Origin: Liolophura sinensis
Lineage: Eukaryota > Mollusca > Polyplacophora > Chitonida > Chitonidae
DNA length: 64,000 bases
Direction of reading: 5' to 3'
Assembly (NCBI RefSeq): GCF_032854445.1
Contig: NC_088297.1
Location: 15,173,039-15,237,038 of the forward strand
Shown here: positions 38,201 to 48,916 of the stretch, piece by piece
Layout of the letters: each line of letters opens with the position of its first letter
Position numbering within the stretch: position 1 is the stretch's first letter
Notes under the pieces: model-generated
Told to the model about the DNA's origin: nothing
What the model saw: only the letters and a program-made list of their open reading frames with translations
Databases searched by the model: none
Made by a program: the position numbers and the translations under genes

Positions 38201-40946
38201 GTGCATTTGCATAATGATTTGAACTTTTTCTTTTCAGATGGATGAGGCTGCTGAAAAATTGAAACAAGAAAGACTGCAGGAGTACGCTGAGAAGAAGAAG
38301 AAAAGTAAGTTTGCTTTGTCCCATTTTATTGAACTTGCAGAAATATTTCCTTCAGAATCCTGATCTACTAGTGCTGCTTTACTAAATTGAGGCCAAAAAA
38401 GGACTCAGTGAAATTATAGCTGCCCAGCATGACTGTCAGTGATTCTGTTTTCAGAGGGTCCACTGGTTGCCAAATCCAACCTGGTCTTGGACGTGAAACC
38501 GTGGGACGATGAAACAGACATGGCGGAACTGGAGAAGCATGTACGGTCAATCAAGATGGACGGACTGCTATGGGGAAATTGTGAGTACAGGAGGACTTCC
38601 GGCCGGAAGAAAATAGCTGACGAGTTTTCCCATCCACCTTCTTGCTATATAACGCGAGCAGTTGTCATTTACCTTCTTGCCCTGTAAAGCGAACAGTTTT
38701 CATTCACTTTTTTTGTAATGTAAAGCAAACAGTTTTCATTCACCTTTTTTTGCCATGTAAAGCAAACAGTTTCCATTCACCTTTTTTTTGCCATGTAACG
38801 CCAGCAGTTTTCATTCACCTTCTTGCCATGTAACGGCCATCAGTTTTCATTGACCTTCTTGACCTGTAATGCCATCAGTTTCATTCATCTCCTTGCCTTT
38901 TAAGGCAAGCAGCTGGTGAGTAAATCAAGTGTCTTAATTATATTCTGGCATAGAAATAAACGAGGGTCATCCAGCAACCTGCAGATGGTCGTGGGTTTTC
39001 CCCGAGGCTCTGCCCGGTTTCTGCTGGCCACTGTCATATAAGTGAAATATTCTTAAGTACAGCGTAAAACACCAATCAAATAAATAAATAAGAAATTACC
39101 TAAATTTGACATAAAGGGGACATCAAGGTGAGAGGAGAATGATGGCCTCGCACAGCCAGCGAAGACAGCAGTACTTCATTGATAGTAAATCACATAATTT
39201 GTCCTGAACCAATCACTGTACAAAACTGTACTACGGAAGATTAGCGAGTGAAAAGTCATGTGTAGGTATATATGATTTACTGTAAGTTGTGGAGTAGAAC
39301 AGATGTAGATTTTGAGCAAAAACTTAAAGAGTAAATGAATGGGAAGCCTAATATACATACAGGTTTAGTTATAATGTGTAATGAAGATGGATATGTACAG
39401 TACAGTTCTCGGAACATTTAAGAGAGTTTTTCTGAACTGAGTTAGATAATAATAATAATAATAATAATATCTAGATCCCAGTTTGAATATGATGATCAAT
39501 TTGTACTGTAGATTAAAGTCAATTGATCATTGTGTTGATCACAGTAATCTAAATCCGTCTTGATCCAGAATATGCCCATGAATCTATACATGAACTTTCA
39601 ATGAATTTCCTTCAGTTTTGGAAACATACATGTAATATTGTTATGTCTGTGAATGCTTCTCCAGGCAAGGGAAAGTTGGTTACCCCACACCCCCCACACA
39701 CTCCCACACGCCCACCCCCCCACCCCTCCAAACTTAGACTGACATCATCTTTATTGAAATATTCTTTCTTATGGTAATAAAGGCTCTTCAAACAAGAAAT
39801 CATGTCCCCTACCAGTCAGAATAATATCTATGTTAAAGTCTACAACAAAACGAACAGCTATAATTTGGTTGAAAATTGACAAAATGGCACAAAACATGAA
39901 TTTGGTCTGTAACTTGTCTAGATGAAGTTTCAGCTGAATATGATGAACTTTTTGAAAAAAAAAAAAATGATAATGAACCAATTCCTTCATTAGGATTACT
40001 TATTGGTTCCTGCGCAATAATTGCTTCAAATATTGTCTGATTTTGATAACAAGAAACCTCCTCAGATGAAGTTTGATAACCAGTTTTATTCGAACATAAG
40101 TTTTGTTTATTTTTAGGGCTTGTAATAAATTCTTTTGTAACTTATTTGTTGTATGATTCCAGCCAAACTGGTGCCCGTGGGTTACGGGATTAAGAAGTTA
40201 CAGATCACGTGTGTTATAGAAGACGACAAAGTCAGCACGGATGATCTGGAAGAGCAGATAACAGCCTTCGATGATGTGGTGAGCATTATTTATTTATTTA
40301 TTTTATATCATTTATATGCTTGGTGTTTTATGCCGTACTCAAGAATATTTCACTCATATACGACAGCGGCCAGCATTATGGTTGAAGGAAACTGGGCAGA
40401 GCCTGGCAGAAACCCATGACCATCCGTAGGTTGCTGACAGACCTTATTATTCTGAGGTCACAAGTGTGAGTCCATACAAGTAGCATCCTAATATTTTGAC
40501 CCCAAAAAAAGAAAAACATCTTTAGAGGCAGATAAATGTCATGAATTACTCCTTTTATTGCCGAAACTAACCTTGTCCACCCATAGAACTGGTCATCATT
40601 GCAGTAGTGAAAAATTCTCGAGTACGATGGTCGACAACACATAAATCAGCACTGTTATATATAAATTGAAAATTCCACTCAGCTGCATTGTCTAATTTTG
40701 CTTCTCGCTCTGAGTTCAAGTCCAGCTCAAGTTCAGCTCTGCCAGCAGCCTGCAGATGGTCGTGGGTTTCCCCCCAGGCTTTGCCCCGGTGTCCTCCCAC
40801 CATAATGCTGGCCACTGTCATATAAGTGAAATATTCTTGAGTACGGCATAAAACACCAATCAAAGAAATAAATAGCTAATCTTGCTTCACTTTATTCTCT
40901 TCCACAGATACAAAGCATGGACATTGCTGCCTTCAACAAGATCTAA
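26263..40946 (+). CDS. EEF1D: Elongation factor 1-delta (eEF1B delta subunit)
   Basis: Eight coding exons: 26249-26373 (ATG at 26263), 30397-30474, 35998-36076, 36879-37048, 38238-38304, 38455-38580, 40163-40278 and 40908-40946 (stop TAA). Phases agree throughout and give 261 residues; human EEF1D is 281. The N-terminus ([20 protein letters not shown]) is the conserved delta-type region that binds eEF1Bgamma. Exons 3-5 form a leucine-zipper coiled coil ([17 protein letters not shown], then [17 protein letters not shown]). An acidic stretch ([18 protein letters not shown]) follows, then the guanine-exchange domain ([35 protein letters not shown]) ending in the family-typical [10 protein letters not shown]. 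The protein exchanges GDP for GTP on eEF1A. ATG has G at -3. I saw no sign of the large alternative upstream exon that makes the long heat-shock isoform in vertebrates. Introns carry many SINEs and minisatellites. Confidence 0.96.
26687..26947 (+). mobile_element. Meta-SINE-like copy, full length
   Basis: Forward copy with a diverged head (gggacctctgtggcctggtg). The tail is unusual in lacking the repeated AAT end (gccagtcaaaattaattagc). EEF1D intron. Confidence 0.8.
28381..28432. repeat. Short tandem repeat, about 18-bp unit, three copies
   Basis: Three copies of gttgatcacagtattaa-type units; the last is cut after gatcacag. Confidence 0.75.
28725..28866 (+). repeat. Dispersed repeat family E, copy 1
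   Basis: Similar along its length to 61600-61750: shared blocks caggtgtttattc, attattctgtgt, ttggccaat and gttttgtctc. It is directly followed here by the second SINE family. Confidence 0.6.
28869..29237 (+). mobile_element. Second tRNA-derived SINE family, forward copy
   Basis: The head cggccccgatggcacagttg with gtagagcg is a tRNA-like A box, and gatccagggtcagtcc resembles a B box. A long unrelated body follows (aggaagttgtaacttcctcg; gtgaggcagcactaga) and a tail of CACT/ATTC repeats. A reverse copy lies at 42504-42825. It differs from the Meta-SINE-like family in body and tail. Confidence 0.75.
29450..29568 (+). mobile_element. Meta-SINE-like 3' end, degenerate
   Basis: Contains a run of C (29473-29484) and a shortened centre, then the tail tcatataagtgaaatattta and caccaatgaaataaataaat. 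Confidence 0.65.
31310..31890. repeat. 52-bp minisatellite, about 11 units
   Basis: Unit of 52 bp containing attcatcaagaatatgtaga and gaattcatcaagaattcaca. A higher-order period of 260 bp (five units) shows: the variant tgtacattcatcaagaatat at 31321 recurs at 31581, followed both times by the same ggattcataggtg variant. EEF1D intron. Confidence 0.9.
32218..32300. repeat. Short tandem repeat, about 25-bp unit, three copies
   Basis: Copies of gaattcggatgcatgtattc separated by atgag. The GAATTC and ATGCAT words are palindromic. Confidence 0.8.
33280..33790 (+). repeat. Dispersed repeat family F, interrupted by a SINE
   Basis: The parts 33295-33480 and 33637-33790 together match 56870-57200 (aacactatttaac, tgataatattcc, tatgacgtc, atgtcatttgtgg). 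A reverse SINE at 33484-33637 sits exactly at the break. The element is therefore older than the SINE insertion. Confidence 0.65.
33484..33637 (-). mobile_element. Meta-SINE-like 3' half inserted in another repeat
   Basis: Reverse copy from tgatttgattggtgttttac to ggcagaccttcccacgtacg, lacking the head. It is nested inside dispersed repeat family F. Confidence 0.8.
34346..34490 (+). mobile_element. Meta-SINE-like 3' half
   Basis: Forward copy starting at gtggcttcccctccagccgt and ending without the poly-AAT tail at attcttgaatacagta. EEF1D intron. Confidence 0.75.
34936..35206 (+). mobile_element. Meta-SINE-like copy, full length
   Basis: Forward copy preceded by a long G run (34922-34936). 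The A-box-like segment reads gtggttcatttggtttgcgc, and the tail ends in three ATAAAT repeats. Confidence 0.85.
35706..35862 (-). mobile_element. Meta-SINE-like 3' half
   Basis: Reverse copy from atttatttgagtggtgtttc to tgaaagaccttcccacttat. It ends about 135 bp before the EEF1D exon at 35998. Confidence 0.8.
36311..36576 (+). mobile_element. Meta-SINE-like copy, full length
   Basis: Forward copy starting in the A box (ctccatggctcagttagcac) with a complete body and a long ATAA tail. EEF1D intron. Confidence 0.85.
37093..37165 (+). repeat. Dispersed repeat family B, short fragment
   Basis: Carries the catagttctctcagaatg and ttgaagaatta blocks of family B, 45 bp after the EEF1D exon ending at 37048. 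Confidence 0.55.
37945..38160. repeat. (TG)n/(CG) microsatellite, Z-DNA-prone
   Basis: About 215 bp of nearly strict purine-pyrimidine alternation (tgtgtgtgcgcgcgtgtgta and similar), with many GCGC steps, ending about 80 bp before the EEF1D exon at 38238. The open frames across it are composition artefacts. Confidence 0.9.
38640..38905. repeat. Tandem repeat, about 38-40-bp unit, six to seven copies
   Basis: Imperfect units built from gtaaagcaaacagttttcat and tcacctttttttgccat, becoming more diverged to the right. It starts about 60 bp after the EEF1D exon ending at 38580. Confidence 0.8.
38968..39093 (+). mobile_element. Meta-SINE-like 3' half
   Basis: Forward copy from ccagcaacctgcagatggtc with a deletion in the cctcccaccataatg block, then a complete tail. 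Confidence 0.75.
39448..39472. repeat. (AAT)n microsatellite
   Basis: Eight consecutive AAT-type triplets in the last long EEF1D introns. Confidence 0.85.
40288..40446 (-). mobile_element. Meta-SINE-like 3' half
   Basis: Reverse copy beginning about 10 bp after the EEF1D donor at 40279, with the tail (tttatatgcttggtgtttta) next to the exon. Confidence 0.8.
40700..40875 (+). mobile_element. Meta-SINE-like 3' half
   Basis: Forward copy with a duplicated gttcaagtccagctcaagtt segment at its left, ending about 30 bp before the last EEF1D exon. It lies in inverted orientation to the copy at 40288-40446 in the same intron. Confidence 0.8.
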
Positions 40947-41002
40947 GACATTTCCTCATGACAATGACTGTTTCACCCGCGTCCTGCTCATCTCCCCTGT
41001 CC

Positions 41003-41008
41003 AATAAA
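41003..41008 (+). terminator. EEF1D: EEF1D polyadenylation signal
   Basis: AATAAA 57 bp after the stop codon, followed within 40 bp by T/G-rich sequence (gttgtggctt and further on gcgttttctgtgattttttg). This would give a very short 3' UTR, usual for a highly expressed translation factor. Confidence 0.8.
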
Positions 41009-41185
41009 CTGTTGTGGCTTAGTACATGTAGCTGATTATAGCGTTTTCTGTGATTTTTTGAACAATACACAGTTTTTCAGGTTTTCATTACACCAATAGA
41101 GTGACATCACTAAATGATGTGCTCATTTACGGCATATGGTAGACTAAGTTGTATTTATTATCAGGGTGGTATTGGTATTTAGAAT

Positions 41186-41210
41186 ATTATTATTATTATT
41201 ATTATAATGT
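41186..41210. repeat. (ATT)n microsatellite
   Basis: About seven ATT triplets shortly after the EEF1D 3' end. Confidence 0.8.
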
Positions 41211-41387
41211 TATTTGCAATATTCAGAAACCAAACCTACCCAGAAACTTAATTCAATGGATCAGTGTAATCTTTACTTGATTTTCTGCGTTCTGTATCTA
41301 TGTACCACCATGTTAAACTTGACAGGTTCACCCTTCCATGCCGTAAAGTGAAGACATTATGTCACAAATGAACATTTCTCTGTTGTT

Positions 41388-41588
41388 GGGGGCCGAGGTG
41401 ATTAGTGTACTAGTGCCGCGCAATCGTTGTGAGTTCAAGTCCAGCTCATGCTAGCTTCCTCTCCAGCCATATTTGGGATGGTTTGTCAGGAACCTGCAGA
41501 TCATGGTGGGTTTCCTCCATCGTGGCAGCCATCGTATAAGTGAAATATTCTTGAGTACGGCGTAAAACACCAATCAAATAAATAAATA
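41388..41588 (+). mobile_element. Meta-SINE-like copy with internal deletion
   Basis: Forward copy starting gggggccgaggtgattagtg. The centre is shortened (ggtttcctccatcgtggcag) before a complete tail. Confidence 0.8.
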
Positions 41589-41889
41589 CATTTTAAGATC
41601 ATTAGAACTGTCAAATAGAGGGAAATGAGTGACTTCGTTATGGCTGGATCTTGTGTCCATGAGTATATTGAACACACCCTGTGAGTTAATGTTAGCCTAA
41701 GACTGACGGTTTCCTCCACCCAATAAGCTATAGACAGTTTCCTCCACCCAGATAGCTACTGTATTTCACTTAATGTTTATGTGAAAAAACACTGTCAGAA
41801 GCACATGAAGGCCTTAAAATGGTTCTTTGTTGAAAACCACTTTGCCTGCCACCAATATGGCTGTGTGCGTAGAACTGAGTATATGTCAC

Positions 41890-42045
41890 GTGGGAAGTGG
41901 GAAGGTCTGTCAGCAACCTGCGGATGGTCCTGGGTTTCCCTGGTCCCTGCCTGGTTTCCTCCCACCATAATGCTGGCTGCCAACGTATAAGTGAAATATT
42001 CTCGAGTATGGCATAAAACACCAATCAAATAAATAAATAAAATAA
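41890..42045 (+). mobile_element. Meta-SINE-like 3' half
   Basis: Forward copy from gtgggaaggtctgtcagcaa with an intact tail and ATAA repeats. Confidence 0.8.
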
Positions 42046-42503
42046 ATGTCACTGGGAAAGTCTGTCAGTGATTTGCTGAAGGTCAGTACTTTACGTCCAA
42101 CCTAACACTGAGTGCGCGTTGATAGTAGTATGTCAGTGAAAATATACATGTATTTCATTTAAAAATGGGAGATCAGATGGGAAGGGCTGAAAGCCTGTTA
42201 GGGGTAGGGGTAATCCACAGGCCCTTGTATTAATCCTAAAAGCTGGGTGCACTACACATAAAGAAGAACGATGTCAGAAAAGTTTTACCGATTTCAGAAA
42301 TAAAGCTTTTAGTTGTACACTAGAAGCCACACGCCGCCAGTAGTTTGAGTGAAATATCTAGAAATTCAGAATGTGGACAGAATTCACCAAAACATCTGCA
42401 CGTTTATCGTTGATTTGGACACACCTCCATTATGTTCCGTCCATTCTATCCCATAATGTGACGTAGATTACAACTTGCTGTTGTCATAAATGATTTTCTG
42501 TTT

Positions 42504-42825
42504 GAGTGAGTGCTTGGGGGTTCAACATCAAACTTGATAAGTTTTCAGTCATATGACGAAGGAGTCCTTAGAGTGCATGTACGTGTAATGTTCCCCCTTG
42601 TTGCAGGATGGATTTCCACCACTGTTTTGTCTAGTGCTGCTTCACTGAGGTGATTTCCCAAAGGCAAGTAAGCCGCCCGCCTGAGACATTACACTGATAT
42701 GAGTCAACCGGTTGTTGCACTATTCCCTGAGTGCTAAACGCCAGGCGAGGAAGCTACAACTTCCTCTTGTAAAGTCTTCCGTGTGACGTGAGCCAGAATT
42801 GACCCTGGATCTACTGCTCCCGAAA
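42504..42825 (-). mobile_element. Second tRNA-derived SINE family, reverse copy
   Basis: Reverse counterpart of 28869-29237: gagtgagtgcttgggggttc at the left, agtcatatgacgaaggagtc, agtgctgcttcactgaggtg, and agaattgaccctggatctac as the reversed B-box region. The head ends close to the 84-bp array. Confidence 0.75.
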
Positions 42826-42929
42826 CTTTCTATTTGAAGTGTTGAAACAAACTGGTTGTTGTTTAATGCTTTTTCACTTATCCCATATGAGTCATTTATA
42901 CCGTTGGAGGAAAGTACCTTTGGCAAGTT

Positions 42930-43437
42930 ATTATGAAACTGTCCCATGTGTGACATGCACACCATTTGGGAGGAATACCAGTGGTCCTCAATGAATGTTA
43001 TATTGTACAAGTTGGTAAGAAACTGTCCCATGTGTGACATGCACACCATTTGGGAGGAATACCAGTGGTCCTCAATGAATGTTATATTGTACAAGTTAGT
43101 AAGAAACTGTCCCATGTGTGACATGCACACCATTTGGGAGGAATACCAGTGGTCCTCAATGAATGTTATATTGTACAAGTTAGTAAGAAACTGTCCCATG
43201 TGTGACATGCACACCATTTGGGAGGAATACCAGTGGTCCTCAATGAATGTTATATTGTACAAGTTAGTAAGAAACTGTCCCATGTGTGACATGCACACCA
43301 TTTGGGAGGAATACCAGTGGTCCTCAATGAATGTTATATTGTACAAGTTACTAAGAAACTGTCCCATGTGTGACATGCACACCATTTGGGAGGAATACCA
43401 GTGGTCCTCAATGAATGCTATATTGTACACGCAGTCA
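42930..43437. repeat. 84-bp tandem array, six nearly identical units
   Basis: Units start at 42946 and every 84 bp thereafter to 43366. They are almost base-for-base identical, with one or two substitutions each. Each contains gtgacatgcacaccatttgg and tcctcaatgaatgttatatt. The period is a multiple of three and lacks stops on either strand, so frames remain open both ways. High identity indicates recent expansion. Confidence 0.93.
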
Positions 43438-44861
43438 CACGAGGGTCGTCAACTGCTTGCCGACACCAAGACCCCCCACAAACAGTGACAGCAAGAATAT
43501 CTATAAATACAACGTCCATGACTGGGATTGAACCCACATCTAATGTGCCTCTTAGTTCAAAGAATTATATGGAACAGGTTAGACTGCGCAACCAGTCACA
43601 TGAGCACTGTCGGCCGCTTATTGTTACCCAGGTCCCCTTGCGAACATTTAGAGTGGGGGGGCTACATTTATCTAAAAATTCCCTTTCCAAAGACCGGGAT
43701 TGAACTCACACCTTGTCAAGTTTGCTCCATGGTGTGGAATCTCGTGAAACAGACTAAAACACATTGCCAAATGGGTAAGATTTAAATCAACAGTTTTAAT
43801 AGCAAGTCTGAACAATGATATACAAGCCAGTTTGGACCCTGCATATATACATGTATGTATATATAAGTATATGTATATATATACGAACATGAAGAAGAGT
43901 TGTGTAATAAAAAAAAAATATACACAGTTTATGCCCATAACCATAGAATCCCTAAAAATTCCGTCTCGTCTCAAACTACATTTAGACACATCATTCTTCC
44001 TTTTCCAACATACATGGGTGTTTTTTTTCTTTTATTTTTTTTTAGTAATAACACTGGAGCAGAGTACCTAGCAAGCTTTCTCAATTATGCTTTAATTAAA
44101 ATACAAATAGGCAATACATGTAAAACAGCTCCACTTTTACTCTGTTGTTGTCAAGGCGACGTTGTACCTTTATGACACAACATAACCATGCAGTGTTGTA
44201 ATCATGCACATTGCGTTGGCATCTACTAGCACACACACCACCTTATAATTCATCAACACCTACATGTAACCTTTCACCTCAAGTAGAACGGTTGCTAAAA
44301 ATTCAATGAAAAAAAAAACACACCATCTTTCTGGCTCTTCCTCTATTTTGCATTGCTTTTTTTTTTCATCTAAAGCCTGTTACATGTACGTCAGATGACA
44401 CTCTAGTTCATGACAGAGAGGAGCACTCTTACGCAGAACTTTCTAAACCTGATTTCTTGTGAACTTTTTTGTATAAAATGATGTCTGCAGGTTTAATACG
44501 AAACATGTATTTATGAAGTTTTTGTGAAAGTGGGCCCCATTCCACAGGATATTTTCAATGTATCTACCACAAATATGATATAGATACATTGCCATGCTTA
44601 CAGTTAAATCTACTTTTGACCGCAGGACGAGTGAAACTTGAACTAAATCAAGATGAAAAATCTGCACACAAATGTATCAGGGAAAATCGCCAAAATATTT
44701 AACCTGAATTAAATTTTGTCAATCATGTAAATTTTATGATGAAGGTTGGATTTCATTGTAGCTCTTGCTACATATAATATCACAATACAATACACACGCC
44801 TGAGTTGCGGTTTTGTTGATAGGCTTCTTAACATTGCTTAGAATTCATTTATATATTCATC

Positions 44862-44937
44862 TTATTTGACTACTCTTTCATGCCATGCTCAAGAATATTT
44901 CACTTATATGATGGCGGCCAGCATTACGGTCAAAGGA
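44862..44937 (-). mobile_element. Meta-SINE-like tail fragment
   Basis: Short reverse fragment (aagaatatttcacttatatg and ggcggccagcatta). Confidence 0.7.
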
Positions 44938-47900
44938 CCTTGGAATTTAAGATGTTGCTTCCACATCATTGCTCCAGTGTTGCTTTGCTCTTAACATATT
45001 CTAACATAACAAAACCAATGTGAAAAGTCTTGAGTAACCAAATTTTTATCAGACTTCTTTTTATTATGCAAATTATTTAAACAGCGATTGGATAATCCTT
45101 CCCCCACAAAAAAAGCGGGGAAAAAAAGCTTAGAAGCACTGGCGCATATATCGGCTTCCAAGAATCCAACAGTGAAAAGCAGCAGCCCCCCTAAGAAACT
45201 AATTTCAACAAGGCACATATGACAAGGTTAAATATTGTATATTGTAAACATTTATCAACTAAAGCAGGAAAAAACATCTTAAAATGCATCTTCCTATTAA
45301 CAACTGCCCCGTATCACTACAATGTACATTTTGGAAAGGGCCTGACCATGTGCCACTGCGATTTTTACATTTGATCCACATGTATAAATGTCACTGTGAA
45401 TTTGCTGACAATCTGCCTGAAATTCAAAAAGCTCTCCTTTTCCATTGCTGACCTCTTCACCCTAAACAGAACATTGATACTCAGAATGATCTGACTGACC
45501 GACCGACGGATTGACTGACAGACTGACCAGCTGAAAGACATACAAGCCTTGACAAAATAAGTGGAGAGGAGGGCTTGTATTTTAATACTCACCCGGGAAA
45601 CCAATATAGTAAGCGATAAGCAATGCAGAAACTTGAATAAATACAAAATTAACTTACATGTATATAGGACAGTATAGCTATGTACAAGCGTCTATCTTTA
45701 GAATAAAATTGACCAGGATAAATAGGTTCATTTTGTACATGTAGTTATTTGTTTGATTGGTGTATTCTTGATTTTTAACCTGCATGTATGTGATGACTGT
45801 TAAGTACGCGCCCAGAGGGAACGACCGCCCAGGTAGCTTTAACGAACATCATAACCATAGTTAAACCAGGTGACATGAACGTAGACAAAGAGAAAAATAT
45901 CATCCTTTTTTTCCGCAAAAAGTTGTATGCCTTAATAAATTTGAATGGACCTTAAGTTTAAAATTCTTTTCTCAAGTGCAGAAATCACCTTTCGTTTTGA
46001 AACTGACATTCACGTTGCTACTGTGGACAGTATTGTCTCAAAGATCACTCTGCGTCAGAATGTCTGCTCTTCTATCATAAAAATCTACAAATACCTCTAC
46101 ATGAAAAAAATACATGTACAAGCTCCCGATACAATCACAAAATTCACACAACTCAATTGCCTCTAAGTTTCAACAAAAATTTAAAGACATGCATTACAAG
46201 TGATAAAAATTGGTTAAATTATTTTGGTTGGACTATTTCGTGACATGCATACTGTCACGGTCAAATTTAGTACAAACCAATTGGTTTTATATAAACTCAT
46301 CACTTTTATGTTAATTTCCCTATAATACATGTACCACACAAAATCCCTGTTATTTGTACCAACAATACATGCTGATCTTATTATACACTGGTTTGTCTTA
46401 TCAAAAAACATTGCTTAGAAAATATATGGTTTAAAATGGCTTAAAATATGCATAGCACTACAAATACACTTTTTCCTCCCTATTGTGAAGGTGAATGAAT
46501 AAAAAAAATGAGTTACCATGATTACAGAACAAGGTGAATTTAAAACAAAAAGCAAACCGCATGTATGTATAATAAGAGCCCCAAAAAAAAAAAAAAAAAA
46601 ACAACAACAAACAAACAAAAAAAAGAAACTACATGTACCGTTATAAAAAGAAAGAAAATTTAAGAAATTTAATTTCATTAACAAAGATCAGGCATTTAAA
46701 ACAGAAGGAAAAAAATCCGGAACACACTGATAATCCAAAAAAAAAAGAAAAAAAAGAATGAAAATAAAACTTTACATACTGGTCCCTAATTGACCTAAGG
46801 CCAAAGAAACCCAAACAAAAATGTCTGCCTAGCAACATAATAAACAACCAATCAAAAGATGACTACTAAAACTCTAAAAACAATGGGCCAATGCTATTCA
46901 ATGAGAGAAGACTGACATCTACGTGGCTTGTGGGCATTGGGAATATACATGTAAAAAGAATAACATGTTGACCCTGTGCCTTCAGCTATTTTTACCACCT
47001 GTCGCCCACCTGTGACATGCATGAAACCTCACAGGTCACATGTTGAAAAGAACAATGCTGCATATTATTATGCATGATCAATGTTCTTATTTTTTGTTCT
47101 GTAGCTAATTTTGGACATTGGACTGTGCACTTGCCTTTTCGTTGTACTTGGCACACAGCATATATGCAAAATATCTGTACACCATTTCATTTTCCACTTA
47201 GATATGCAGGAATACAGTCTGCAGTCCTGTGTACGTGTACTTCAACATCAACACACACACTCAGAGAGTCTTAGCAACCATTCATTTCATTTTCCAGTAT
47301 TTCTGAAAACAATGATGTCATGCATTTACATTACTTGAAGGCTTTCAGTCTTAAGGCTTTTCTGTCACATCAAGTCTGAAAATTCATGTGGGTGAGTGCC
47401 ATTTTTGAAAACACCCCTTCGGAGAAAGTGGTATGACCCATATTTTTTATGTTACACAAAACAGGATGAAGATTCCTGTATTTCGCCCAAAGTTTTTTTT
47501 TTTTCAGGAGAGACAGACATATTGCTTAATTCTGTCTGATTCAACTGCTGATTCTTACAGGGTCACTTGAAGAGTTTTTTTTTTTTTTTTTTTTTTTTCA
47601 GTGGGGGGGAATAAAGTTTGATTAATTTCTTATTAATGAAAAATTGAGAGGTCACACTGAAAGTATCATTTTAAGGGCATTTTTACAGGCCAAACTTTAT
47701 ATGAAATACGGTACTTGGATCAAGTGTTATATGACACAGGCAATATGGGTCTTACCACTTTCTCTGTAGATTGAAAATGCCAGGTGCTTATTTTCAGGAT
47801 TGATTGCATTCACACCAATCAGGCTGTTACATGGATATAATTTATATCCTAATTCAAAATTACATAACAAATGTTACCACCCCACCTACAGTCTTTTCAA

Positions 47901-48092
47901 GCCCTTAAAACACCAGGATGGCTCAGTTGAAAAAAAAAAAAAAAAAAAAAAATAGAGAGTGAAATAATGACCACATTGTCATGTGTGAAATGGGCCTTGG
48001 GCTTAACTATAATGGTACAGGTGAAGAAATGAAGGAGATGGATGCAACAAGAACAACAACAAAGATGATGATGTAGCCGTCAGCATCAGTTT

Positions 48093-48916
48093 TTAATCTG
48101 ATTCTGCCTCGCTAGATGATTCCCCCGATGACGACGACTCAGAACTTTCTGATTCGCTCTCAGATCCACTGCTGGAATCTTTACCTGCTGCCTGTAACAA
48201 ACAAAACATTGTAAACTTATTAACTGGTAATGGTGCCTTATTTTGTTTCAGTAAACAAATTTCTTTCATGACTAAAGATACTTGATTTGGCCAATTCTAA
48301 GAGCTCTTTTAATCTCAAAAAGGTGTTTTTATTTATTTATTAATTTATTTTATTGGTGCCTTATGCTGTATTCAAGAATATTTCACTTATACAACCATGG
48401 TCAGCCTTATTATGGGGGGAAATTAACCTATACTTGCTTCTGAAAATCATTTTTTGGCAAATTTCATAGTTTCTGCAGCTTAGCCATTAACTTTGCAATA
48501 TTGATAAAAATCAACTTTTCTCCCTACAGGCTGGCGCTATGACCTTGACAACATCTTTTACGAAAGGAAACATGGGCATAAAACTTGTTCAAAGTTTTAC
48601 AACAAATATGACGTACAAACATAGTTTTCCAAAGGTAGCTTCTGGCAAGACAGTGCCCAAACTACACCTCTGCATGTGTACTCACCCCTCCCTTGGCTGT
48701 AGAGCTGACTGACTTTGTGGGAATGGGGAAGGCGTTGTTGATGGCTGGCGTCTCTCCCTCCTTCCCTTCCTCTTCCTCGCCTTCCTCCTCCGAGGATTCC
48801 TCATCCTCGTCGTCACTCCCTTCCTCCTCCTCACTCTCCTCCCCCGACTCCTCACTACTGCTTCCCTCCTCCCCGTCCTCACTGCTCCCCTCCTCGCCTG
48901 ACTCCGACTCCGACTC
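48093..48916 (-). CDS. UBTF: UBTF acidic C-terminal tail (two exons)
   Basis: Exon 48916-48686 gives 77 residues starting ESESESGEEGSSEDGEEG and dominated by Glu, Ser and Asp, then a neutral end (PAINNAFPIPTKSVSSTAK). Exon 48191-48093 gives 32 residues ending ESSSEAESD. In vertebrate UBF the acidic tail contacts SL1 and is phosphorylated by CK2, and the many Ser followed by acidic residues here fit that. Confidence 0.93.

Larger units (their letters stand above)
40947..48092. other. Region between convergent EEF1D and UBTF
   Basis: No supported coding exon. Contents: the EEF1D 3' end, three SINE copies and a reverse copy of the second SINE family up to 42825, the 84-bp array (42930-43437), and then AT-rich sequence with homopolymer runs (for example 46577-46597 and 47575-47600). 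The 3' UTR of UBTF, transcribed leftwards from 48092, must occupy the right part; its end cannot be fixed. Confidence 0.5.

Noticed and set aside
37858-38212. His/Thr-rich and Val/Cys-rich frames
   Set aside because: Pure by-products of the TG/CG microsatellite.
42720-43488. Repeat protein with a 28-residue unit (MCDMHTIWEEYQWSSMN and onwards)
   Set aside because: The 84-bp units are near-identical at every base, the opposite strand is equally open, and no initiation or splice context supports translation.
43500-43730. Pair of reversed B-box-like words (gggattgaacccac; gggattgaactcac) as tRNA genes
   Set aside because: No matching A box or acceptor stem could be found; they are probably remnants of SINE-like elements.
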